From contig JALLLS010000001.1 in assembly GCA_025094145.1 (NCBI GenBank), positions 1,353,577-1,417,576 of the forward strand: DNA of 64,000 nucleotides. Reading direction: 5' to 3'. This DNA comes from Spinellus fusiger. Lineage: Eukaryota; Mucoromycota; Mucoromycetes; Mucorales; Phycomycetaceae. A program made the position numbers and the translations under genes. The notes under the pieces are model-generated. The model saw nothing but the letters and a program-made list of their open reading frames with translations. It was not told where the DNA came from and searched no databases. The first letter of the stretch is position 1, and each line of letters opens with the position of its first letter. Positions 23,046 to 35,840 of this stretch are shown here, piece by piece.

Positions 23046-25137
23046 GCTTTAGTCTAAAATGAGATATTTCAAAATAAAATAAAATGAGACAAGTGAATAA
23101 AGCAATGAGAATTCTTTCTTTCTTTCTTTTTGAAGATTAAAATAAAATTGAGAAAATGGTGAAGTGCTCATGGAGTGTTATTGGCCTTGTAGTGACTGTG
23201 CCTAAAGTAACCAGTTGTAAAAGAACCCCTCGTCAACTCTGATAAAGAACCAATACCCATCACTGCACATTTTGTCCTAACGTATTTTACAGATAATTCA
23301 GTATCTAACATTACAATTCATAAATGACATACAATAGACAATGACAATAACATGAATAATAAACAAGCCTGCACGATTTCTGCTCAGATAGAAAGACTCT
23401 CTCTACTAGCTATAAGAAAGGGGATTCCTTATCCACTAGCAATAGTCCACCCACAACAAATCTCTCCTTCTGCAATGATGACTACACTCATCCAAGTTAC
23501 AAAATTAAGTCTTTGAATACAAATGTGTTTATGACTATTACCTTTATTGAGTTATCTTATTTTCGACTAAAAATTGTAGTGAAAAGTAAAATAGTCAATG
23601 ATATGATTAGTCATAATGCTAAATACATGAAGTAATATTTTATAAATACAAAGGAGAAATATTTATCTTTTTATTATCTTGAATGAACTAATAAATTAAG
23701 ACTAAAACAGTATATTTTCTTTAATCATATGCACCTATTATTTGTATTTTATCATACTGCTAAATAGGAGTAGAATGAATAGAATAAGCCATTCAAGATA
23801 GGACATTACATCTTATCATTTGGATATTATATTCTGTTGGATAAATAATAAAGGTATATTTTGTCAAACTATCTAAATATATCTTTTTATTAAAAAATAT
23901 ATTCAACAGATCATAGAAGTATGAATCAAATACCCTGATGGTAAAAAAGAAAGAAAAAAAGAAAGTAAGTTTTCTTAATATTTAAACATAAATACTAAAC
24001 CAGTCCAAGTGCGTACATTTTTACAAATATCTCCAACATAGTTTAGTGATTTTTATTTATTCACATCTATCTGCATAGTGTACGAATTACTAAAGTATAA
24101 ATGATATTCTTTGATTTATATTCTCTTCAATACCTTTACATGCATTCTACTAAAATAGATTAAAATTATGAAAATAGCCAATTCCATAATTATTTACAAT
24201 AACATATTAGAGGCAAAGTGGCTTAATAAGTCTTCTGATATAAAATATCTGATACATACATATTCATTACAGTGAGTCAGAGGCAGTATGAATTGATGGA
24301 TTTCAACCAATAATCAAGGAATAGTTATAAAGTACCCCATTCTCATTTACAATGCGTAGTTGTTGATTGGTGTACATATAAAATAATATATTATATAGCA
24401 CTATTGAGGATTTTATAAAAAGAAAAGCTTGCTAATTTACTACTACCATAGCAGAAGTGTAGTTTGATAACTTTCAATTTCATGTATTCTATTTGAATTA
24501 TTAAATTGGTTGCATGATAAATAGATTTTCTTATTAGTATTCTGAGAAATATTAATCAATAGATAGATATTATGTTAAAGAGAATGAAACTATATTAGAT
24601 TTACAATAGAATATCAGTGAGTTCATTAAAGACAATAATAATAAGTAATAATATTGAAAGAAAGAAAAATAGTGAACAGTGGCTAGAGACACAAAGTAAC
24701 TTTCTTTAATTAATTCATTGGTAGGTTTGATTCTTTATATGAAAGTGAACTATAGCATTTATATCAAAAGAAATATATTATATATTCATCCGTCTGTATA
24801 AGAATAAATTTCGAGTAAATTGGGTCAAATTCTGTTGCCCTGAAAAAAAATATAGAAAATAGAAAATAGAAAATAGAAAGTATATAAATATATAAAGTAG
24901 TAAAACGTAAACAGTAAATGATAATAAACATAAAGAACACTACAAATAGTTCTATAAGCATAATTCACGAAAGACATAAATATTCAACATGGAGCAATAT
25001 AAGTAAAGCATGACTAAAAAGAAAAAAGAAAAAGTATATAGTCTTATACAGACTTAACAGTAAAAAGTCGCCGGTAGAGTCAGATGCACAAAAGTTAATA
25101 GTTGGTAGGGTGAAGATTAACAACAAGATGAATAAAC
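23046..25137. other. AT-rich intergenic DNA
   Basis: No supported gene. Frames are short and biased to Ile, Tyr and Phe as expected from AT richness. It includes a GAAAATA repeat at 24845-24885. Confidence 0.4.
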
Positions 25138-25410
25138 TCATGATGGTGTTTCTTTAAAATTTAGTAAACTATAATCATACATATCACTTACTGAGAAGTG
25201 ATTGTTTAACCATTTATAAACAAAAGATCCATGGATCCGTACTAACAAAGGCTGTGAACACAGTGGGCAAGGCTGATAAGAATAGCGAGCAGTATGTGAG
25301 GGTGACTTGACAGTGTGTGAAGGTGACTTGACAGTGTGTGATTTATCGGTAGGAGCACATTTATTCGAGACTACTTTATAGATGGGTCGTGCGTGAGGCA
25401 TAAAGATCAA
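25138..25410 (-). CDS. Possible small protein with three SHTVKSP-type repeats
   Basis: A 90-residue frame starts MIFMPHARPIYK and contains three tandem heptads (SHTVKSP, SHTVKSP, SHTARYS), then CPLC and a short Leu/Val/Tyr-rich tail. The repeat comes from a 21-base duplication at about 25275-25345. No intron, homologue or promoter support is visible and the region is gene-poor, so it may be chance. Confidence 0.25.
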   Translation of the reverse strand: MIFMPHARPIYKVVSNKCAPTDKSHTVKSPSHTVKSPSHTARYSYQPCPLCSQPLLVRIHGSFVYKWLNNHFSVSDMYDYSLLNFKETPS

Positions 25411-28073
25411 AAAGGAGATAAAAGATGAAGGGATTGGACAGAGTATTTATTACTTTTTTACACACTTGTCCAAAAAAAAAGACACCCCTTTTTACATTAC
25501 AGGAAGTATTCTGAGTATGTCTGCTCCTTATTGACTTTGAAGAAAGAAATTTAAGGAGGATGTCAGGATATAACAAGTACAAGTAAAAATCTTAATGTTT
25601 ATTGTTGGTGCAAGTACATATGCAAAAATACCTTTACGGCTATATATTCATTGTTAAATACATGTGATGATGTCAAGTGTTCCTTTTTTATTTTATTTTT
25701 ATTAATGATCAATATGTGGTACATAGTTATAATAGTATATTACATCTGTATTTATGAATATCGTTGGATTGGATATTTTATCAATATCAATGATGACAAT
25801 TTTATCAATACCAATATCAACATTAGCATTAATATCAATTTTCTATTAGACATTATAATGTCTTTTGCATTAAATAAATCCAATAAAACACAATTTATTA
25901 CTTTTAGATAGTTTACCTGTATCATGGGTTTCAGTCAGTTAGTCAACCGAAACTTCAGCGATAACTGTGGAGAAGGATGGAGATGAACCAGAAGGCTTGA
26001 ATCCTTTCTTTGTTAAGAGAAATAAATGGAAATAGAATAATAAAGGGGAAATAAACAGTTTATTTTTAATAATAGTATTGAATAGCATCAGTTACTATAT
26101 ATCACCCATGGATGTGATAGTGTCATCAATGGCTTCTTGGGTTCAAAGGTATTTTGGTTAGTTAACATACAATCGACTCTACTCTTTTATTCAACTTTAT
26201 GTTATTCTGTTATACTTCTATTCTACTTTAATTGTTACTACAGGTAGAATGATTTTACCACTAAAAGGCACACATTCTATCACAGGCCGTTGTATTTTCA
26301 TAATTTAGAAGATCTATCCACTGCATTTAAATCCACTACAGCTTATTTTAGATGTTCCATCCCAGACCATTGATTTTATAGCTGTTTTTATTTTTATTTG
26401 TATTTTCTACAAATTGCTAACTTCTAACTTCTCGTTTTTTAATATAAAGATATTAATATCGGTCTAAATACTGCAAAAGAAATAAATAGGGATGATATCA
26501 GCACAGCATCAATTAGAAATATTATATTCTTCATAGGCAATATGAGCCAGAATATACTTTTTTTCTTTTTTTTTTGTATATATTCAATTAAAAAACTATG
26601 CTAGATTCTTATAGCGTTTTTACTTAGCATGAAAATAAAAGTTCTATGAATAATAATTACTATTTCCCAGCTATTAGGAAAGTAATCCAATAAAAATACT
26701 TTCTACATGTGTACATAAAATCAATATAAGAAATAGAATCAATTGGTGGTACTGAAATTAAGTTATACTTTAGTGTTACTAACAATAATAAGATGGATAC
26801 TAATGTTAGTTAGAATACAAAGATATCCTATAAATCTACTGCTCGAATGTCCCCACTTGCCATTAAGCCTTATGCATGAATTTGGAATTGAACAGTTGGT
26901 TTATGTATATTCTCTTTAACCTAAAAAACACACACACATACACACACAATATTACTATCTATTAAACAATCTTACTCATAAACATTGTGCATAATATTTT
27001 ATTTTATTTTTATTCTTAAATTTAGTCATCAGTTTCTAAATCCAAAGCATGGTAATTTTGGCTAATGCACAGAAATAAATATATTATTACTTGCTTTGTC
27101 CAGAATAATAAATAAAAATCTATGTCTCGGAGAATGGATGATTCCTTGAATATGGTCTACACACCTATTTAAATATTTGCATATAAGTACAATTAACCTT
27201 GAAGACCTATATAAAAGGAATACTAGGAATTAATAGATTTTACTCAATAAAAATTAACAAAAAACGTTTCCATACCATCAAGGCCATTAATTATCGATAA
27301 AATGTTATAAATATATATTATACAAGTGACATGAAAACAAAGCATAGTGTCAATCATTGTTTACTTGAAATATTAAAGTGATTGTCTTTTTATAATTTAA
27401 TTGATTTTACGTGTCAAATCACAAACTAATATCAAAAAGCCTAGAAGCTCTATTAATAATCTCTTGTGGAGCTTTTTCGCTTGTATTTTAAACCTGTCCT
27501 CTAAAAAAAAACTCGGGTGTACTAATTGTGTTGATCAAATATAAATTTCATGTGTATGTAAACCCTTGGGCCCATTTGATGTAATACATTATTTAGAGCC
27601 TAGACAGCAATCATTACATATCATAAACAAAGCTTTTATTATTATTCTGTTTTGATCTTAGAGTAGTGGCTATAGACTAAATTTTATCTTTAAAAGATTG
27701 ACACCATACTATAAGAAGTTCCTGCAACATAATGCATATAACTGCTGTCTGAATTAATAAATAACTATACACTCTATCTCAAGTGATTAAGATTGTAAGA
27801 CTTTTATTCAATTGAATTAAGTTCTATTAACTATTTTTTAGAGAAAATAAGATAAGCTCAAAAGCAAAGAACTCGGAGAAAAAGAAAGTCATTGGACTAA
27901 ACATGAATTTTCATGTAACGTATTACCTCTCCAATATACAAGTAGTTTTTTTAATATTATTTAAGGTATCTTAATATGAGTTATAAGTCAAACTTGGTTC
28001 ATCTGTAAATGGGTTGAGGTGCAAGGATTTTACTCACTACACACATGCTTGTACTTTAAATATTTTCATCTAT
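25411..28073. other. AT-rich gene-poor DNA
   Basis: No supported gene. A short minus-strand frame at about 25940-26015 reads KKGFKPSGSSPSFSTVIAEV and could be a relic of a last exon. A CA repeat lies at 26930-26950. Confidence 0.35.
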
Positions 28074-29295
28074 ACACACCCAAAGATTTTTCTGGCCTTT
28101 AAACGGTGATATATTCTTCCTTTTACGTAAAAGAAAAATACACCTTTTATGGAAAGATGATTAAGATTAAAGGTTTGCGGATATCCAAATTATTATTTCT
28201 TTTTGTAGTATATCTAAATGTAAAAATGTATTATCAATAAGTGTTGATGAATGAAATTGTTTATTATAATAGTATAGCTGATACTATATTATGTACTATA
28301 GCTACTACTGTTCTAGGCGTATTCCTTCATAGCAATAGAATCTATACCCTAAAAGCCTTATGTTTTATACTTGGGAGATAGAAAACCATGCTCAGGAGTA
28401 TACCCTAGACATCCTAGATAGTATAGAAGACTACTTGGGACTGACTTGAAAGGAGTCTTAACTTGCCTAATAACAATACAATGAGTGTCTTGTGGATTAC
28501 AATGAGCTCAAGCCTAGATGAAGACACTGCTTACCTTTTTATCTCAAGAATAGCCTTTGGTAGTGTCTATCACCTCCTTCTATTGTTTCTCTGTTAATAA
28601 TGGCACATTACCTTGCTTATTTATGCTCATCTTGACGAGTACTTAAATATTAAGTTGTATAGACAGTGTGAGAAATAAAAAAATATAGGAGAATATCAAA
28701 ACAAATAATCTTTCTTTCTCTATTCTGGTAATGTATACACTAGCCTCCACTCATAGAATTCACAAGTCAAACAATTCACATTCTATTTGCCTTAGACCTA
28801 AAGGACAGTATTAGAAACAATACCTTGTTTTCACTAAGTACTATTGTTAATACCAGTTACAATGAGATAATTGAGGTGATTATAGATATTGATTCAATAA
28901 ATAAATACACTGTTCTTAATGTAAGTAAGTTTGGTTCTATTTTATGGACAATGACCACTAGAGTCAATTCTGTGTGTGTCTTATAGTAAAACTTTATCAA
29001 TTAGTTGCATACTTCAGATACTGTGGGCTTATATTTAACACATTATGCTAAACAATAAATGCAGTGACTGAGTTGTAATATTAAGTGAATTCTTGTTCTA
29101 TTTCTTGTCTTTACAGCCAATTCTATACTTTTTAATTGCAAAGTCAATAGCCATTGCTTAAACAGGCAAGCAGAGTTTGAAATAGCCCATTTAGACAGCG
29201 AAAAAGCATTTTAAAACATATTAGCCAATCATAAGAATATTGAGATTCTATTCTCAGGATATTTCTTTATATATCCCAAAAATCTTTGGGTGTGT
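28074..29295. mobile_element. Non-autonomous inverted-repeat transposon, copy 2 (mosaic)
   Basis: The ends are ACACACCCAAAGATTTTT and its inverse. They are flanked by a possible 6-base duplication ATCTAT (28068-28073 and 29296-29301), though that motif is simple. It has no coding capacity. Bases 28074-28300 resemble the left end of copy 3 (60476-60705). Bases 28294-28916 match copy 1 at 7053-7675 with a single mismatch seen and no indel. The rest differs markedly from copy 1. Confidence 0.85.
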
Positions 29296-29301
29296 ATCTA
29301 T

Positions 29302-31100
29302 CTATAAACATTTATAAAGAAGCATAAAGTCAGTTTACTATCTTTAATGACTACAGTGATAAAGAAATTAATAAGTATTCAAGCTTCAAGAAAGAAAAAG
29401 AAAAGAAAAACATGCATAAAAAACTACACTCTATAGTCAGCTTAGGACATGACAACGATATATTTTTGAAGAGTAAATAGCTTACAACGTCCGATCATGA
29501 GATAAGCTTCAACGACCGTTTGATTTATTTTATTCACGGAAACTAACTTTATTTATTACAAGACAAAAGCAAGGGATGTCCAGGTCCTTTTGGTCAGATC
29601 CTTCAGACTCCCTTCAGGATTTGTTTGCTTTTATGTTCCCAATTCATTTCTTTTTCTTTTATTTTTCTTTTATTTTTATAAATAATAATTATCTGTTTAT
29701 TGACTTTAAAAGAACCAGACCTCATTTTGAACTACTATGGCTTCTATTCTTCAAACTCTTCTAGGTATCTTAGTATGTCTTTATTATGAAATCTACAAAG
29801 TAGTATAATTTCATATACAGGGCTGATTTCTTTAGCTAATGCATAGAAAGAGGTATATGGTAATCTGTCATCATACTATGTATGTATGTATGTATGTATA
29901 TAATCTTACTGTTATGAATCTTTGCGATGGAAGTGTTAATACGTTTATGGTTTATGGGATCATAGATCATTGTTATTGTTGTTATTATCTAAAAATAACA
30001 AATTACTATAAGATAAAGATGGTAGAATCTAAAGCAAAGGCTGATGCGATACACAAATATTTAATAAGCAAAACATATAAAGAACAAGTTCTTTTTTAAA
30101 TGAAACGATAATGACTACTACTAACAGCTTCTCTTTAAGCACTGACCCATTCAATAATAATAGTAAAGACAACAGCATGTATATTCTTATTGACCAAGGG
30201 CTAATAGAGTTTTTGTTTTATCCACAATTAATAAACTATCTTTCTTTAAACTTGGAATTATACTTGCCAATGAAAAAGAATAAGATAAAGTGTGTTGGCT
30301 CCTACTTTCAGAGGATCAAAGCCAAACATGTTCTGTCATTGCATCCATCTTAAACCAATATTGATAGCTGAGATAATACTAAAGATGTCTTATACTGTCT
30401 ATGAGGCATGATTGTTTTTTCTTTATTCTAACAGAAAAAGACACTCCTTTCATGCAATACTTTCTCAGAAGTAAAAAGACACCAAGTTGAGTTCAGACTA
30501 GGGCTTATGTGCATATCAGTCCACCAAGCGGAAGTGGCTAGTCACTCCCTTTGGCCCTATCAGCAGCCGTTGATTTAGTTTGGTTAGTTTTCCATTGCTT
30601 CAAGACTAATTGGTCTCTGCAGAATGCATGACGGTGGTTTAGCAACGACCACAGGAGTCTCTACGTTTGCGAATCCTTGATACCATGGTCGCTATTCCAA
30701 TACACACAGATACCATGCCCTTACTAACTCTCTAATAAGAATAGAGTTTATTGACGGTGTCAATGATAATAGTACCATGATAAGCAGACCCAATGTACAC
30801 ACATACACTTTTCTCATTGAACCTTTGTGATTCATTATGTCTCCACCACTCATCCTCTACTGATTGTAAACCACAAAAACATGTAAAATAGTGTAAACTA
30901 AGTTTTGCTTTTTGTTGATGTTTAAAAAAGTTGTTTTGTGTATGTTTTCTTTCTTTCTTTCTTTTTTGTCACTATGTTTTCTTTCTTTCTCTACTCTATC
31001 TTGAGTTCATTGGACTGTTCAAAAGAGCTGCCCTGTTCTGGTCAAGGACTACCTTGCAACAAACCAAATGCACCCATGTCTAAAACAATATAGCAGGAAT
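29302..31100. other. Gene-poor DNA with unresolved relics
   Basis: Short frames at 29576-30353 look like AT-rich noise. At 30480-30720 composition is more balanced and frames in several phases are open but interrupted, as in a decayed gene or transposon; I cannot assign it. Simple TTTC repeats lie at 30945-30990. Confidence 0.35.
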
Positions 31101-32975
31101 TTAAAGCTTGACCTTCTTTCTAAGAGTCTCCTTGTACTCGGCAATAGAGCCCTGGAAGCGAACAATGTCACCATTCTCACACAGCCAGATCTCTTTAGCC
31201 ACTTGGGAAATCAATCTGAAATCGTGAGAAACAAGAACAACACCACCCTTGAAGCTGTTGATAGCATCAGCAAGTGAATCAATGGACTCCATATCCAAAT
31301 GGTTAGTAGGTTCGTCCAACAAGATGATGTGAGGGTGAAGGACAGCGAGAACAGCAAAGACAAGACGGGACTTGAGACCGTCAGAGAGATGGGCAATGGG
31401 AGAGGTTTGGTGAGCACCAGTCAAACCATAACGACCCAACTGTTGACGCCAGTGGTCTGTCTGGGTGCTTTCGTGGGGGAAATTTTTCTTCATGTAATCA
31501 ATAGGAGACAAGTCCATGTCCAATTGATCGTTGGAGTGCTGGGAGTACTTTCCAAGCTTTAAAGAAGTGTGACGCTGAACACGACCCTCAGTAGGGACAA
31601 GTTCGTTGCCCATCAACTTCAAGAGTGTGGATTTGCCTGCACCATTGGGACCGACAAGAGCAATACGGGAGTCCATGTCCACACCAAGTTCGATGTTGCG
31701 GTACAAACAATCAGCGACCTTGCCACTGTAAGCAAAGGACACTTCCTGGAAAGCAAGGACGGGTGGGGGGAGCTTATCGACATCGGTAAAGGTGAATTTG
31801 AAGGCGTGGGGCTTCTCGACTTTCTCAATCAAACCAGCAGCCTCCATCTTATCAATGATCTTCTGCTTGGATTTGGCTTGACGCACCAAGTTAGCATAAG
31901 TACCAGCAGAGGCAATGAACTTTTTGATGTGAGCAATTTCTTCCTGCTGCTTTTCGTAAGCCTTGGCCTGGTTGACTTCGTTTTCCTCCTTGGTCTTGAC
32001 AAACATGTCGTAGTTACCACCATAGTAGACCAACTTGCGCTTGGGGGTCAAGTGCATGGTGTTGGTGCACACACCGTTCAAGAAATCCTGGGAGTGAGAC
32101 ACAATCACCAAGATACGGTCATAGGTCTTCAAGTACTCTTCCAACCACACACATGCCTCGAGATCCAAATGGTTGGTAGGTTCATCCAACAACAAGAGGG
32201 TGGGCTTAATGAAAAGGGCAGTGGCAAGAGCCACTCTCATACGCCAACCACCAGACATGTCTTTGGTGGCTTTCTTCATCTGAAGAGTGTTGAAGCCGAG
32301 ACCAGACAAGAGAGAGCAGGCTCTGGCCTCAAAGGTAGAGGGATCCATGGCCTCAATACGCTCATAGATATCATCCAACAATGGGTTATCAGCACCATCG
32401 TCCATGCTGAGCAGCTCCTCCACCTGCTTTTCCAAACGAGCAACTTCCTTTTGAGCATGGATAATGACAGCCTCAACAGCATTCATATCAGAAGGTTCAG
32501 CTTCTTGGTTCAAAAGGTAGGTCTATCATCATAGTAAAGAGCTGTTTGTCACCTTTTTCTCTTTTTATGTTCTTGCATAGAGCATACTCTCAACACTTAC
32601 ATCAATGTGATCGGGAATCTCAATGTCTCTCTCAGCCAAAGAGGCCAGGAAGGTGGACTTTCCGGAGCCGTTGGCACCCAACAGACCATAACGTCTGCCA
32701 AAGTTAAGTTCAATAGTGGCATTGTCGATCAACACACGACCGTGGTAGTTGAGGGAGTAGGACTCGATCTTGATATCTCTGCTTCTCTCCTGAGAAGAGT
32801 AGTTACCAGTAGCAGTACGATCGACATTGATCTTCAGCTTGTCCATAAGATCTTCTGTAGGAACAGCCTTGGCGGAAATAGGTGTGTTTTTTCCAGAGTC
32901 TTTTCCAGAGTCTTTTCCACCCTTGGCAGCCTTTGCCGCAAGACGCTTAGCTTTGGAGGCTGAAATGGCAGACAT
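31101..32975 (-). CDS. ARB1: ABCF-type ATPase for ribosome biogenesis (Arb1/ABCF2)
   Basis: Two exons: 32975 to about 32602, and about 32525 to 31101. The junction gives HIDTYLLNQEAEPSDMNAVE. There are two ATP-binding cassettes with Walker A GANGSGKS and GPNGAGKS, signatures MSGGWRMR and LSDGLKSR, and Walker B LLLLDEPTNHLD and IILLDEPTNHLD. The second signature, SDG in place of SGG, is as I recall usual for Arb1. The N-terminus is a Lys/Ala/Gly-rich tail (SASKAKRLAAKAAKGGKDSG) with a tandem KDSG. There is no membrane segment. The family shuttles between nucleus and cytoplasm and helps mature and export pre-ribosomes. Its single intron and strong codon bias fit a highly expressed gene. Confidence 0.95.
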
Positions 32976-33283
32976 GTTATCCCTTTATGAATGTAGGTGG
33001 AAGGAGAGAAGGAAGCCTTTTTCTGCTGTTACCAAGAAAATATTTCAACGTTTATGACTGTGCCGTCATTGAAGATCCGTGACGTGGTAGAAGACTTTTC
33101 ACTAGCAGAATAAGGGCATATGATTGGATAAAGGAAGGCTGAAGCATCCTCGGACATTCAATGCAGTGCTTATTTTGGAGACCCGTTTTGTATCTATCTA
33201 TCTATCTATCTATCTTTTTTTTCACTTTCTTCATTTTAAAGAGTCACTTTTTTATTTTTTATTTTTATTTTAGTGTCATAGTT

Positions 33284-34478
33284 TTATTGCTCTTGATTCT
33301 TCTTTTGCCATTCTAGGCGCAGTGTCATGGCTTGGATTAAGTCACCCCAACGTAAATGGCTGTCACACTTTGGGCATTGGCCATCCACAGGCACAAGGGC
33401 AATACTCGAGCCTAAAAATACATGTGCCAGACATGTCAAATGAAATGCAATGGCACAGACAGAACAGGTGACAAAAGTGTTGATTGCCTACAAAAAAAAA
33501 GAAAAAAAAAAGAAAAGGAAAATCTTAACTCTTCTTCCATACTTGAGCTTCTCTATGGAAGTCTCTTTTCATCAGTGGGAGTTTCCCTCTTCTACTTTTA
33601 AGCAAGCCACATGTGACTTCTTAGTGACTCCTTTACACTCTTTTAGTCTATGGCGTTGTTGCCTTGACAACCCCTCCCTCCTCCAACCTTCTCTCCACTC
33701 CCGAGTCACTTTTCGACTCCTGGTGTGTAATGGACTACCTGTCTACAAATATCCCTTTTGCACTGGTAACACACTGGTGTTTGTGAGACAAGAGACAGTG
33801 GACACGTGGGACTCGGTTGCTTAGGAACCATGGCAGAATAGAAGCTGTCTATATCGCCTACTGTGGACAGCATATGGTGAGGTAGTGGTTTCCCTACCAC
33901 AGCCGCTCCCTCTGCCATGAACAGGTACTGCCAGACAGGTGTAGCAAAGTGCAGATGAAGTGGCCACCTTGAAAATGGCTTGGTAGACAGTACGTCGTGT
34001 ACAGCTCTCATTTTACTCAGTAGTAAATAGGCGTGCTGTGGACTGCGCATGCCAATGCTACTGTTGGGTGCTGTGTACTGTTGAGCCCGCTTCAAGTGAC
34101 GGGACACAAGTGGGTGTTGCCATGCATTTTCAAAGGCAAGAGCACAGGGTGGATTAGGGAACCCATGCACCAACATGACCAACTCCCTATAATACCATAG
34201 AAAGAGAAAGAGAGAGAAAGAAAGAGACTTAGTGGGAACCACGCCTAGACAGAATACCAGGGCCTGTAGCTTCTTGTCTTTTTGGCGCCTTGGCTGATAT
34301 CTCCATTGTGCTGTCTTAGTCTACGTAGAGGGTTGGGTGTGGAGCCGACATAAGTTCTGTTGGTGTGTTGAGTGTCCAAAGACCGTATAAGATAACAACA
34401 GTAGAAGGAGCAGTGCAGTGGTGGTGGTGCTGCTGGTGGTGGTGGTGGGGACTGGATTGGACTGTGTTTATTCTCCAT
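33284..34478 (-). CDS. SLX1: SLX1 structure-specific endonuclease subunit
   Basis: ATG at 34478 gives a Pro-rich lead ([14 protein letters not shown]), then the GIY-YIG nuclease: [36 protein letters not shown] and [17 protein letters not shown] (family Glu). After an exon with [12 protein letters not shown] come [12 protein letters not shown] and, across an unusually long intron of about 270 bases (33738-33468), [20 protein letters not shown] and [19 protein letters not shown], completing the RING/PHD-like zinc domain. It ends QKKNQEQ at 33284. With SLX4 it cuts branched DNA such as Holliday junctions and 5' flaps. SLX4 is not in the window. Confidence 0.88.
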
Positions 34479-34734
34479 AGAGTGACAAGGTAGGTAGGAA
34501 TATCTTTACACTACACACTACACACACACACTACACACACTACACACACTACACACACTACACACGCAAAAAGAGAGAGAGAAAGAGACTGCCTTTACTA
34601 TTCATCTTTCTTTCTTTAGGAGAAAAAGGGCGTCACTTGGTATGGACTGTGGCTTATGCTCTCCTCCCACTGCTGATTCTCACAAGCTGACTTTTTTCTC
34701 TCTTTTTTTCTCCTTCTCTTTCTCCTTTCCACTT
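34479..34734. promoter_or_regulatory. Shared 5' region of divergent SLX1 and NIP7
   Basis: 256 bases lie between two divergent ATGs. They hold an array of CTACACACA-type units (34506-34566) followed by GA- and TC-rich runs up to NIP7. No clear TATA box. The arrangement implies a bidirectional promoter. Confidence 0.5.
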
Positions 34735-35131
34735 ATGCGACCTCTTACAGCCGAAGAAACCACCACTCTATTTGAGAAATTGGCCAAATAGTAAGCATGT
34801 CCCTGGAAACACCACTCATCCTTGTAAAGTATTGGTGCCAATATCAAACATTTAATCGATCGTCCTGATGAGACCTACTGTTTCCGTCTCCATAACAACC
34901 GAGTCTACTACATGAGGTACGTCCATGTCCCTTTTCTCTAGTGCCTGACTGTTGTTTCTAGTGAGGCTATGATGCGCATTGCTGCTAGTGTTGGACGTGA
35001 TCAGCTTGGATCTGCAGGTGTATGTTTTGGCAAGTTCACCAAAACAGGAAAGTTCAAACTGCACATTACTGCTCTTGATCATCTCGGACAATATGCCAAG
35101 GTAGGTGATTGAGAGTGCATTGTTGTTGTTG

Positions 35132-35176
<45 letters not shown>

Positions 35177-35547
35177 GAAAAGAGAGAGAGAGAAAGAGAC
35201 TAACGCCTTTATAAAGTACAAGATATGGATCAAGCCTAATGGTGAAATGCCTTTCCTCTATGGCAACCACGTCGTTAAAGCCCATCTCGGTAGAATCACC
35301 GATGATACTCCCGAACACACAGGCGTAGTGATTTACTCCATGTCAGACAGTCCTTTGGTAAGTCCCTGGCTAAATTACACTCTACTAGTCCATCTTATCC
35401 AGTCCACTCGACTGATCCACTCATTAGGGCTTCGGTGTGACTGCACGTTCTACTGTCGACATGAAGAAATTGGCACCCACCGATATTATTGTTTTCCACC
35501 AAGCAGATGCTGGAGAATACCTTCGTGAAGAGGACAATTTATTTTAG
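34735..35547 (+). CDS. NIP7: NIP7, 60S ribosome biogenesis factor
   Basis: Exons give [82 protein letters not shown], then the C-terminal PUA domain [20 protein letters not shown] and [20 protein letters not shown], ending [11 protein letters not shown]. Length and order match NIP7 along the whole protein. It binds pre-60S particles and RNA through the PUA domain in the nucleolus. One intron (35101-35220) contains an ATT repeat of about 14 units. ATG 34735 is the only start giving the family N-terminus. Confidence 0.93.
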
Positions 35548-35840
35548 TCTTGCAAATGGCAGGGGCCACTGTACCATAATAGAGCATTTATTCGCATGTT
35601 TTTGTTGTTTTTGTTGTTGTTGTTGTTGCTGTTGCTGTTGTTTTCTTTTCTTTTTCTTTTTCTTTTTCTTTTTTTTAAAAAGTAATATTCTTATGACCCT
35701 AATGAGCATTATCTTTGGAAGAGTCTCCCTTTTCTCATTGGCTACCTCCCAACAGAGACAGAACAGAGTGAGTGAAATGGGAGGAGTTTGAATGGATGTT
35801 ATTTATTGTGACAGTGCTTTTACCTGTTGACTTGTTGACT

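Noticed and set aside
31569..32534. Long plus-strand frame of 321 codons
   Set aside because: Antisense shadow of the highly codon-biased ARB1 gene.
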